From positions 310,001-374,000 of the forward strand of contig CAUCLI010000001.1 in NCBI GenBank assembly GCA_958443615.1: 64,000 nt of DNA, given 5' to 3'. The notes beneath the pieces were generated by a model, which searched no databases, was not told where the DNA came from, and saw nothing but the letters and a program-made list of their open reading frames with translations. Shown here piece after piece: positions 17,901-24,652 of this stretch. Source of the stretch: an uncultured Collinsella sp. Its GTDB lineage: Bacteria; Actinomycetota; Coriobacteriia; Coriobacteriales; Coriobacteriaceae. Position 1 is the stretch's first letter. The number at the start of each line of letters is the position of its first letter. The translations under genes and the position numbers were made by a program.

Positions 17901-19839
17901 GGTGGCCGGCAAGAACGCCAAGGTCGTGGATGCGGGCGGTAAGCAGGCGCTCGAGCTCAAGGGCGGCGAGTCCTGGGTGAAGGTCAACGACGATTCCGCC
18001 CTCAAGACCGTGGGCCTCAACAGCAGCCTGCGCGTGAAGGTGAAGCGCATGAGCGCGGGCGACGGCGCCCAGGTGCTGTTCAGCAGCCCCTACGGCCAGA
18101 TCATGGCCGTCCAGGAGGGCACGGGCAAGGTGGGCTTCACCCGCGAGAACCGCGCCTACTCCTTCGACTACGAGCTGCCCGTGGGCGCGTGGGTCGAGCT
18201 GGAGTTCAAGAATGAGAAGAACTTCACCTCGCTGTACGTGGACGGCACCTTCGTGCAGAAGCTCGGCGAGGCGGGGGACACCAAGCTCAAGGCCACCTGC
18301 ATGTTCCCCGTGCAGTACATCGGTTCCATCGAAAACGCCTTTGAGGGCTACGTGGACGACGTCCGCGTGACGCGCAACAGCGGCGCGGCGGGCGAGGGCG
18401 CGAGCGCCTTCACCTCCACCATCGAGCTCGACGGCTTGGTGCGCACGGCGCGCGGCATCCTGGAGAGCCAGAAGGCCGGGCGCGCCGCCAAGGCCGGCGG
18501 CTGCGACCTCTCCGCGCTCGTCGACGAGGCCCAGGCGCTGCTCGACCAGGCGAACCCTGCCGCCGACGCGGTGGTCGATGTCGCCGCGCGCCTCAAGGCG
18601 TGCATGGGGCAGCAGGAGTACCCTAAGGCCGACTACACCGACGTGGATGCGATCATCGACGCCCTGCCCTCCCGCGACACGCTCCTCGCGGTGTACGGCG
18701 AGGAGTCCGTCGCCGCGCTGTTCTCCCTCATCGACGGCCTCGACCGCAACCTGCCCGCGGGCATGCAGTCCGAGCTCGACGATTTCGAGCGCCTGCTCAT
18801 CGAGGCGCGCAAGGGCCTTGAGCCCAAGAGCGCGTCCGACCTCTTCGCCGAGGGCCTGACCGCCACAGCGTGCTCCGAGCGCCCCGCCGCCGCCCCCGCC
18901 AGCCAGGCGGTTGACGGCAACAACGACACGCGCTGGCATACCAGGCTCGCGGAAGGTGGCGGCGAAGCCGACAACCACGACGGCGCCCACTGGATCAACC
19001 TCAAGCTCAAGGCCCCGGCGACGGTAAACGGGCTCAAGTATGTTCCGCGCCAGGATTCTGAGGTGAACGGCCGCCTGGTCGACTACCGCGTCGAGGTGAG
19101 CACCGACAACGGCGCCACCTACACGCAGGTCGCCCAAGGGACGGTGGCGAACCCGGCCGAGATCTCGCTCATCGCGTTCGATGAGCAGAGGAACGCGACC
19201 GACGTGAAGCTGTGGTTCGACAAGTCCCAGCCCACGGAGGGCGCCAACGCGAACAAGTTCGCCTCCGCCTCCGAGATCGCCGTGCGCGTGAAGGACGAGA
19301 CCGTTGACCTCGAGGGCCTGAAGGCGCTCATCGCCCATGCCGAGGGGCTCGAGGAGTCCGTCTACATCGCCGAGAGCTGGAAGGAGCTCGCGAGCGCGCT
19401 AACAGCCGCCAAGAAGGTCGCCGCCAAGGACAGCCCGAGCTTCGATGAGGTGGACGGCGCCAAGACCGCGCTCGCCAATGCGCTCACCGGTCTGGCCCCT
19501 TATGAGGAGCCCGCGCCCGGCCCGAATCCGGAGCCCGAGCCGAATCCGGAGCCCGAGCCGAATCCGGACCCGAATCCCGATCCCCAGCCCGGTCCGGATC
19601 CTGAGCCCGATCCGGATCCCGATCCCCAGCCCGACCCGAATCCCGGCCAGGGTGACGATGGTAACGGCGCCGTCGATCCCTCGAAGCCCGGGCAGTCGCA
19701 GGGCAAGCCGGGCTCCGGCCTGCCTCAGACGGGCGATGCCTCCATGCTTCCGGTGATGATCGCCGGCGCCGCCGGGGCTGCTGCGGCAATTGCGGGAGTG
19801 GCGAGCACATCGCGCCGCCGCAACGGCAACCGTCACTGA
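14914..19839 (+). CDS. LPXTG-anchored GH20 beta-N-acetylhexosaminidase, multimodular
   Basis: A 1641-residue surface enzyme. Order: signal peptide (1-34), two F5/8 type C/CBM32-like domains (~36-190, ~205-360), a beta domain (~362-455), GH20b (~470-585), GH20 barrel (~590-960) with the catalytic pair D777-E778 in HIGADEFD, a LamG-like domain (~975-1160), helical region, a third CBM-like domain (~1320-1460), a FIVAR-like repeat, a Pro/Glu/Asp-rich stalk and LPQTG at 1603. GH20 removes terminal GlcNAc/GalNAc (or lacto-N-biose in some members). The start at 14914 follows AAAGGGAG. Nine G residues in codons 7-10 make the frame slippage-prone. Located 64 bp after the GH84 gene. Confidence 0.92.
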   Translation: MKRKFTTGGGWLAALFAIALSVLCLGYSPAGAFAAPTNLAQGKTATADSQEANTVRAELAVDGNNSGSASRWGSAKDEKNPHDPHWIYVDLGSEEQVKTVKVYWENRKATKYKVQYAVGESAPEATSDAWKDIKVSTEKPAQKYEVFTLGTPVSARYVRLYIEDFQAQDPDDTSKSWPTVSIYELEVYGEGGSEPSEQDPTANVARGRTGGQSDSENNDLVANKLFDGDTTSQASRWASRASATAQQDGGAHWVYVDLGQERTVKTVRLYWEQRKATGYKIQIATGDSVPSASDANAWEEVCSSENPPQSKTDTITLPEAKTARYVRLYITGHTYADPDGGTAWGTVSLYEMEVYGGTPAMSLSELADSIKVPAPAKGATTLTVQYPDYDKEAFEIVYNGTDYEQVVGEAAENGGIPIYQPIVDTQVKVSFKVTDKKTKQYAFSEIPVTIPGANQVAEGDNAAPAVVPELREWKGGAGTYTVAAGARVLYADASLKYAAEALATDYAELFGGELAVAQGGSDAAKAGDIVFTLTSDASKGLGEEGYLMQVTDRIEVAAAHKTGAYWSTRTILQALKSGNGSINQGTARDYPLYKVRGFMLDVGRKTFTLDFLKQMAEEMAWYKLNDFHVHLNDNYIWVEEYTDEMVDEAYSGFRLESDIKKGTDGGKNKADLTSTDVFYTKDEFRSFIKDCRAMGVNVVPEFDMPAHSLAFTKVRPDLRTPNSAMLVNRPKRGNDHLNLLADKYGETLAFATSVWDEYLTGFDPVFDEQTTVHIGADEFDADGNQYRKFVNDLFAHMEEKGRDVRVWGSLTTIKGDGTVKVSGVNETTGKRRQINLWNAGWADMREMYDLGFELINCNDTQYYIVPNGGYYHSTGLDLNTVYNNPLNTIGGTTIPAGDEQMVGGMFAIWNDMSGKKDNGMSEYDIYELIHESAGLYASASWGKGGRSLDAAKQAVTGVGAAPHTNFGYAAPANEAGVHAQWNMSDLADASGLGNDLVAGKNAKVVDAGGKQALELKGGESWVKVNDDSALKTVGLNSSLRVKVKRMSAGDGAQVLFSSPYGQIMAVQEGTGKVGFTRENRAYSFDYELPVGAWVELEFKNEKNFTSLYVDGTFVQKLGEAGDTKLKATCMFPVQYIGSIENAFEGYVDDVRVTRNSGAAGEGASAFTSTIELDGLVRTARGILESQKAGRAAKAGGCDLSALVDEAQALLDQANPAADAVVDVAARLKACMGQQEYPKADYTDVDAIIDALPSRDTLLAVYGEESVAALFSLIDGLDRNLPAGMQSELDDFERLLIEARKGLEPKSASDLFAEGLTATACSERPAAAPASQAVDGNNDTRWHTRLAEGGGEADNHDGAHWINLKLKAPATVNGLKYVPRQDSEVNGRLVDYRVEVSTDNGATYTQVAQGTVANPAEISLIAFDEQRNATDVKLWFDKSQPTEGANANKFASASEIAVRVKDETVDLEGLKALIAHAEGLEESVYIAESWKELASALTAAKKVAAKDSPSFDEVDGAKTALANALTGLAPYEEPAPGPNPEPEPNPEPEPNPDPNPDPQPGPDPEPDPDPDPQPDPNPGQGDDGNGAVDPSKPGQSQGKPGSGLPQTGDASMLPVMIAGAAGAAAAIAGVASTSRRRNGNRH
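14934..14942 (+). repeat. G9 homopolymer in codons 7-10 of the GH20 gene
   Basis: Nine G residues encode the end of T7 and G8-G10. Loss of one G leads to TGA at 14972-14974; gain of one G leads to a stop at 15096-15098. The as-sequenced length is in frame (on). Confidence 0.8.
19511..19650 (+). repeat. Pro-Asn/Glu/Asp stalk-encoding repeats in GH20 gene
   Basis: Short repeats of PEPNPEPEP and PDPDPQPDP type encode a rigid wall-spanning stalk just before the sorting signal. The DNA is made of near-repeated CCGAATCCGGAGCC-like units and could vary in copy number. Confidence 0.8.
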
Positions 19840-19868
19840 ATGTAGCGGGCAAGACCTCTTCCGTTGCC

Positions 19869-19904
19869 ACAGGGGTGCCGTCTTCGGGCGGCACCCCTGT
19901 TTTG
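19869..19904 (+). terminator. Intrinsic terminator after GH20 gene
   Basis: An 11-bp stem (CAGGGGTGCCG, 19870-19880, with CGGCACCCCTG, 19889-19899), 8-nt loop, then TTTTG. Confidence 0.85.
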
Positions 19905-19915
19905 CTGCCGCACTC

Positions 19916-19951
19916 TCCTGCGGGCGGCTTCTTTCCTGCGGGCGGCTTCTC
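19916..19951. repeat. Two tandem 18-bp repeats
   Basis: TCCTGCGGGCGGCTTCTT at 19916-19933 is repeated with one change at 19934-19951; a decayed third copy begins at 19952. Located between the GH20 terminator and the next promoter. Confidence 0.7.
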
Positions 19952-20009
19952 TCCTGCAGGGTCTCCCTCTTCCGCGGGCGGCCTCTTGGTGCCGCATGCC
20001 GATAGAAGC

Positions 20010-20039
20010 TTGCCATTTTCTTTCGGGGGGGGGTATCTT
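20010..20039 (+). promoter_or_regulatory. Promoter with G9 spacer tract, beta-helix adhesin gene
   Basis: TTGCCA (20010-20015) and TATCTT (20034-20039) are separated by 18 bp, of which the last nine are G (20025-20033). Loss of one G would give the optimal 17-bp spacing, as in known phase-variable promoters with homopolymer spacers. Confidence 0.6.
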
Positions 20040-20089
20040 GAATTAAAGCTGTCGCGAAAGCGCAGGTAACAACAGGGAAAGGATTGGAC

Positions 20090-22861
20090 ATGAGGCTCAA
20101 GCGCACCGCACATGTCGCCGTGACGGCGGGCCTGTGCACCGCCATGATGCTCAACTCAACGCCGATGGCCGCCATCGCCGAGGAAATCGTCGGTTCTGAC
20201 GCCCCCGCGCTCGAGCAGACGACCGTCGCCGAAGGGCAGAATGCCGCGAGCGAAGCGGCTTCGAAGGACGTGGACCCGAAGGGCGCCGTGGCCGCCGAGG
20301 GCACCGATGGCGCCGCTGCCGGTGAGACCTCTGACACCGATGCTGCCGGCGAGACTGCAGTGCCCGTCGCGGCCGCTGAGTCTCCTGCGACCTCCGAGGA
20401 CGACACGACCGCCGATAGCGCTGGTCGCGCTGCCGCCGCCGGTGGCACTGCTGCCGATGACGTCGTTGCTGATGAGCCCGCCGCAACTGCCGATGACGCC
20501 GCCTCGGAGGGCGACTTCAAGATCGGGGGGCAGGCATACGCGTCTCTCAAGGAAGCGGTCGACGCCGTCAAAACATCTACGAACAAGACCATCGTCCTTT
20601 CCAAGGACGCTTCCGGCGATGGCGTAGCGGTGCCCTCGGGTACTGATTTCACGCTCGACCTCGGCGGGCACACCTATACGGTCGACGGGGCGACGGTCGG
20701 TTCCCCGAATACCGAGACCAATGGCTTCCAGCTTCTCCAGAACAGCACCATTACCATCAAGAACGGCACGATCCGCTCCGACAATGCCGCCATCCTCATC
20801 CAGAACTACTCCAACCTCACGCTCGAGAACGTCAAGCTCGTCGGCGGCACGGCGACCCAGTATACGTTGAGCAACAACAACGGCAACACCGTGATCGGCG
20901 CGGGTACGCAGATCGTCGCCGGCACCGCCGGGGGCAAGGTGGCCTTCGACGTATGCGGTTTCAGGTCGTACAAGTCCGTGAGTGTGACGGTCAAGCCCGG
21001 TGCCGTCATCACGGGGCCCATCGAGCTGTGCGTAGAGGCGGGGGACCATACCGCCAAGCTCGACATCCAGGGCGGCGACCTCTCCCAGGCCTCGCTCGTG
21101 GCTGCCAGCGGTGCTGAGAAGGTCCAGGTCAAAAAGGCCGATTCCGTCCAGCTCGCCGCGCCCGCAGGGCATCAGTGGGTGGGAAACCAGCTGGTCAAGG
21201 CCGAGCAGGACAAGGTCGCCGTTGTGATCGGCGCGGATGGCACGGCTACGCAATACGCCACGGTCTCCGATGCGGTGAAGAGCGCGAACGGCCAGACGGT
21301 CTCGCTTCTTGCCGACGTTCAGGAAGACGTGGTGGTTGAAGAGGGCGTCACGGCCGCCATCGACCTCGCCGGTCACAAGATCACCAACAACGGCAATCAC
21401 ACCATCACCAACAAGGGCACGCTGACGGTGCGCGATTCCGCGGGCGGCGGCGTGGTGGATAACATCACCCACGCCCGTGCGGCCGTCTTCAACAAAGTCG
21501 GTGCGACCGCGACCCTGGAAGCGGGCACGTTCTCCCGTTCCATGGAGGCGAGTAAAGACGAGAACAACTCCGGCGGAAACAGCTACTACACGCTTTTGAA
21601 CCACGGCGCCATGACCATCAAGGGCGGCGTGACCGTGTGCCAGGGCAGCGACAACAAGGGCCAGTTCTCCAGCCTCGTCGAGAACGGCTGGCAGAACGGC
21701 GGGCAGAACACCACCAAGGCCCCGTCCATCATGACCATCGAGGGCGGTAGGTTCGTCGGCGGTCTCAACACCATCAAGAACGACGACTACGGCCAGCTCA
21801 CCATCAAGGGTGGTTCGTTCGAGAACGTCAAGCAGGCGGCGGTCCTCAACTGGAACGTCGCCGAGATCTCCGGCGGCACGTTCGACTCCCAGAAGGTCGC
21901 GGTCCTGAACGGCAAACTCGATGACGTCGCCGACAAGGGCGAGCTCGTCATCACGGGTGGCACGTTCAAGGCGCCGACCATCGTGGAAAAGATGAGCGGT
22001 GCAAATACCTCCGGCTCCGTTGAGATCTCCGGCGGCACCTTCAAGGGCGCGTTCCCCGCTCCCGAGAAGATCGACGGCTCGCTCGAGATCTCGGGCGGCA
22101 CGTTCAGCCATCCGTCCGCCGAGGAGTTCGTCGTCCCGGGCTCCGGCCTCGAGATCGACGAGAACGGCCAGCTCGGCGTGGCGCAGGTCAAGCTCGTCTT
22201 TGCCGAGTCCGTCAAGGAGGGCGTCTACACCTATGACGTCAAGGGAGGCAAGGCTCCCGCGATCGACCTGCTCTCGCTCGTCCATCTGAACGTCACGAAC
22301 CAGTCGGGCAACTACAGCGTGGTGCTGCCCGATTCCGCCGCCAACGAGGCGCTGCACAAGGCAGTGGCCGAGGCGGACACCTCCAAGGTCCACGAGATCA
22401 AGGTCCAGGCTCTCGATGGCAACAAGGTCGTCGATGAGCAGGTTCTCAAAGTCCAGCTCACCGACTCCGCCGCACCCGCGCCCGTCGCCAAGGTGACCGT
22501 CACCTTCGAGACCGGCGCCGGCGACTCCTTCACGCGCGTGGTGGAGGCGGGCTCCAAGCTCGAGCGCCCCGCGGACCCCGAGCTCGAAGGCTGGGAGTTC
22601 AAGGGCTGGTTCAAGGTCAAGAACGCCGACGGCACCCTCTCGGACGAATGGAACTTCGATGAGGACGCGGTCTCCGAGGACATGACGCTGTACGGCGGTT
22701 GGGTGAAGAAGGGCGCCGCCGCCAGCCAGAAGCCCGCCAAGCCCGGCTCCGCCCTGCCCACGACCGGCGACGCCTCGATGATCGGCGTTGCCGCCGCCGG
22801 AGCCGCAGGCGCGCTTGCCATCGCCGGCGGTTACCTCGCTTCCAAGCGCCGCAAGCAGTAA
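20090..22861 (+). CDS. LPXTG-anchored parallel beta-helix surface protein (adhesin-like)
   Basis: A 923-residue wall-anchored protein: signal peptide (~1-32), an Ala/Asp/Glu-rich low-complexity segment (~33-145), a parallel beta-helix-like region (~145-690) with repeated TIKNGTI, MTIEGGRF and ISGGTF rungs, an InlB/Listeria-Bacteroides-type repeat (~800-880), and LPTTG at 889 with KRRKQ tail. Beta-helices of this sort occur in adhesins and polysaccharide lyases; I see no catalytic signature, so adhesion is favoured. The start at 20090 has GGGAAAGG upstream. The promoter contains a G9 tract. It is separated from the GH20 gene by a terminator. Confidence 0.8.
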   Translation: MRLKRTAHVAVTAGLCTAMMLNSTPMAAIAEEIVGSDAPALEQTTVAEGQNAASEAASKDVDPKGAVAAEGTDGAAAGETSDTDAAGETAVPVAAAESPATSEDDTTADSAGRAAAAGGTAADDVVADEPAATADDAASEGDFKIGGQAYASLKEAVDAVKTSTNKTIVLSKDASGDGVAVPSGTDFTLDLGGHTYTVDGATVGSPNTETNGFQLLQNSTITIKNGTIRSDNAAILIQNYSNLTLENVKLVGGTATQYTLSNNNGNTVIGAGTQIVAGTAGGKVAFDVCGFRSYKSVSVTVKPGAVITGPIELCVEAGDHTAKLDIQGGDLSQASLVAASGAEKVQVKKADSVQLAAPAGHQWVGNQLVKAEQDKVAVVIGADGTATQYATVSDAVKSANGQTVSLLADVQEDVVVEEGVTAAIDLAGHKITNNGNHTITNKGTLTVRDSAGGGVVDNITHARAAVFNKVGATATLEAGTFSRSMEASKDENNSGGNSYYTLLNHGAMTIKGGVTVCQGSDNKGQFSSLVENGWQNGGQNTTKAPSIMTIEGGRFVGGLNTIKNDDYGQLTIKGGSFENVKQAAVLNWNVAEISGGTFDSQKVAVLNGKLDDVADKGELVITGGTFKAPTIVEKMSGANTSGSVEISGGTFKGAFPAPEKIDGSLEISGGTFSHPSAEEFVVPGSGLEIDENGQLGVAQVKLVFAESVKEGVYTYDVKGGKAPAIDLLSLVHLNVTNQSGNYSVVLPDSAANEALHKAVAEADTSKVHEIKVQALDGNKVVDEQVLKVQLTDSAAPAPVAKVTVTFETGAGDSFTRVVEAGSKLERPADPELEGWEFKGWFKVKNADGTLSDEWNFDEDAVSEDMTLYGGWVKKGAAASQKPAKPGSALPTTGDASMIGVAAAGAAGALAIAGGYLASKRRKQ

Positions 22862-22904
22862 GCCGCCGCGCGACCTGTAAACCCCGGACGCCAGATGGCT
22901 CATC

Positions 22905-22935
22905 GGGCCCGCCGCCTCTTGACGGCGGGCCCTTT
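22905..22935 (+). terminator. Intrinsic terminator after beta-helix gene
   Basis: A perfect 10-bp GC stem (GGGCCCGCCG, 22905-22914, with CGGCGGGCCC, 22923-22932), then TTT. Confidence 0.7.
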
Positions 22936-23009
22936 GCGCTGCGCGCCCGCGGGATGGGACGGCGGGCCCTTTGCGCTGCGCGTCCGCGGGATGGGACGGC
23001 GGGGTCGCC
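22921..23009. repeat. 37-bp tandem repeat upstream of hisS
   Basis: A 37-bp unit beginning GACGGCGGGCCCTTTGCG spans 22921-22957 and 22958-22994 with one mismatch; a third partial copy begins at 22995. The first copy overlaps the 3' arm of the preceding terminator, so the terminator arm itself has been duplicated. Confidence 0.85.
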
Positions 23010-23047
23010 GTGTATGGAAAATGATGGGGAATGCCGGTGAATGCCCC

Positions 23048-23053
23048 TATAAT
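23048..23053 (+). promoter_or_regulatory. Perfect TATAAT -10 of hisS
   Basis: TATAAT 64 bp before the hisS start. The -35 is poor (TGGGGA, 23025-23030, 17-bp spacer). Confidence 0.5.
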
Positions 23054-23116
23054 GGGGAGATTGACGATTCACCTCCTGGCCGTCGATGCCGAGGGGACAT
23101 GCGAAGGGGAGGCCAC

Positions 23117-24427
23117 ATGCAGGCACAGAAGGCAGAGGGCACCAAGGACCTGATCGGGCGCGAGATGCGCGCCTGGCAGAAGATGCAGGAGGTCGCGGCG
23201 CGCGTGTTCGGGCCCTACGGGTTCGACGCCATCGAGACGCCCGCCATCGAGCAGCTCGACGTGTTTGTGCACGGCATCGGCCAGTCCACGGACGTGGTGC
23301 GCAAGGAGATGTTCCGCGTCTTTTCCGGCGCGAACTTCGCCCGCGTGCTGGAGGAGGGCACCGACGCCAAACTCAAGGCCAAGCAGCGCTTGGCGCTCCG
23401 TCCCGAGGGTACCGCCGGCGTCGTCCGCGCTGTGGTGGAGAACAACCTGGTCCCGCAGGGGTCCGCGCCGTTCAAGGCGTGGTACGCCGAGGCGATGTTC
23501 CGCGGCGAGCGTCCGCAGAAGGGTCGTCTGCGCCAGTTCCACCAGGTGGGCATCGAGTGGCTGGGCGCGCCGAGCGCCGCTGCCGACGCCGAGTGCATCA
23601 TCATGCTCATGGAGTTCTTCAAGCAGCTGGGCTTCGACATGAGCCGCCTGCGCCTGCTCATCAACTCGATGGGCGACCCGGCGTGCCGCCCCGCCTACCG
23701 CGACAGCGTGAAGGCGTTCATCCTCGACCACGCCGACGAGATGTGCGACGAGTGCCGCGAGCGCGCCGAGCTCAACCCGCTGCGCGCGTTCGACTGCAAG
23801 AACGACCACTGCCGCGAGGTCATGAAGGGCGCCCCGCTCATGGGCGACAACCTGTGCGACGAGTGCCGCGAGCACTACGAGCAGGTCAAGCGCTACCTCG
23901 ATACCGCGGGCATCGAGTATGTGGAGGACCCGACCCTCGTGCGCGGTCTGGACTACTACACCCGCACCGTGTTCGAGGTCGAGGTGCCCGACGCCGGCGT
24001 GGGCTCCATCGGCGGCGGCGGTCGCTACGACGGCCTTGTGGAGCTCGAGGGCGGCAAGCCGACCCCGGGCGTGGGCTTTGCCGTGGGTTTTGAGCGCATC
24101 GTGCTGGCCCTCGAGGCGCAGGGCGTGGATTTGGGCGCCACCGGCGATCAGTGCGTGTACGTTGCCAACGCCGGCGCGGAGCTGCGCGACGAGGTGTTCG
24201 CCCTGGCGCTCGAGCTTCGCGCGCGCGGCGTCCGCACCGAGTGCGACTACCAGGGCAAGTCCCTCAAGGCGCAGTTCAAGCAGGCCGACAAGCTGGATGC
24301 CTCCCACATAGTGATCATCGGCGGCGACGAGCTCGCCGAGGGCAAGGTCAAGCTGCGCGACATGGCCACGCACGAGGAGGACCTGATCGAGCGCGCGAGC
24401 GCCGCGGAGGTCATCGCGGCGCTGTAG
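23117..24427 (+). CDS. hisS: Histidine--tRNA ligase
   Basis: A 436-residue class II synthetase that charges tRNA-His with histidine in the cytoplasm. It shows GTKDLIGREM at the N-terminus, class II motif 2 (ALRPEGTAGVVRAV, then MFRGERPQKGRLRQFHQ), the histidine-specific RGLDYYTRTVFEV motif, GGGRYDGLVE, motif 3 (GVGFAVGFERI) and a C-terminal anticodon-binding domain (~335-436). The length is normal. GAAGGGGA supports the start at 23117. It is flanked by its own promoter and terminator. Confidence 0.97.
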   Translation: MQAQKAEGTKDLIGREMRAWQKMQEVAARVFGPYGFDAIETPAIEQLDVFVHGIGQSTDVVRKEMFRVFSGANFARVLEEGTDAKLKAKQRLALRPEGTAGVVRAVVENNLVPQGSAPFKAWYAEAMFRGERPQKGRLRQFHQVGIEWLGAPSAAADAECIIMLMEFFKQLGFDMSRLRLLINSMGDPACRPAYRDSVKAFILDHADEMCDECRERAELNPLRAFDCKNDHCREVMKGAPLMGDNLCDECREHYEQVKRYLDTAGIEYVEDPTLVRGLDYYTRTVFEVEVPDAGVGSIGGGGRYDGLVELEGGKPTPGVGFAVGFERIVLALEAQGVDLGATGDQCVYVANAGAELRDEVFALALELRARGVRTECDYQGKSLKAQFKQADKLDASHIVIIGGDELAEGKVKLRDMATHEEDLIERASAAEVIAAL

Positions 24428-24451
24428 CGCGAAAGTCGAATCGCATGGTTG

Positions 24452-24480
24452 CGGCGGGGCGAGTGGCCCCGCCGTTTTTT
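24452..24480 (+). terminator. Intrinsic terminator after hisS
   Basis: CGGCGGGG/CCCCGCCG stem followed by TTTTTT. Confidence 0.9.
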
Positions 24481-24554
24481 GACGCGAGTGCGGCCATCCG
24501 TCGGGACATCTGCGCCGTCCGCCGATAATTTGTTGAAAAGCGGGAGATGTACTC

Positions 24555-24600
24555 TAGTGCACTAAAGTAATTGGTAGCGGTCGCATCGCCTGCCTATAAT
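24555..24600 (+). promoter_or_regulatory. ppc promoter with upstream palindrome
   Basis: TTGGTA (24571-24576), 18-bp spacer and a perfect TATAAT (24595-24600). A 10-bp perfect palindrome TAGTGCACTA (24555-24564) ends six bases before the -35 and may be an operator. Confidence 0.65.
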
Positions 24601-24652
24601 AGTGCGGTCCGCGGGACTGATGCGTCCCGCGCCAAGCAACGAAGGAGGTAAT

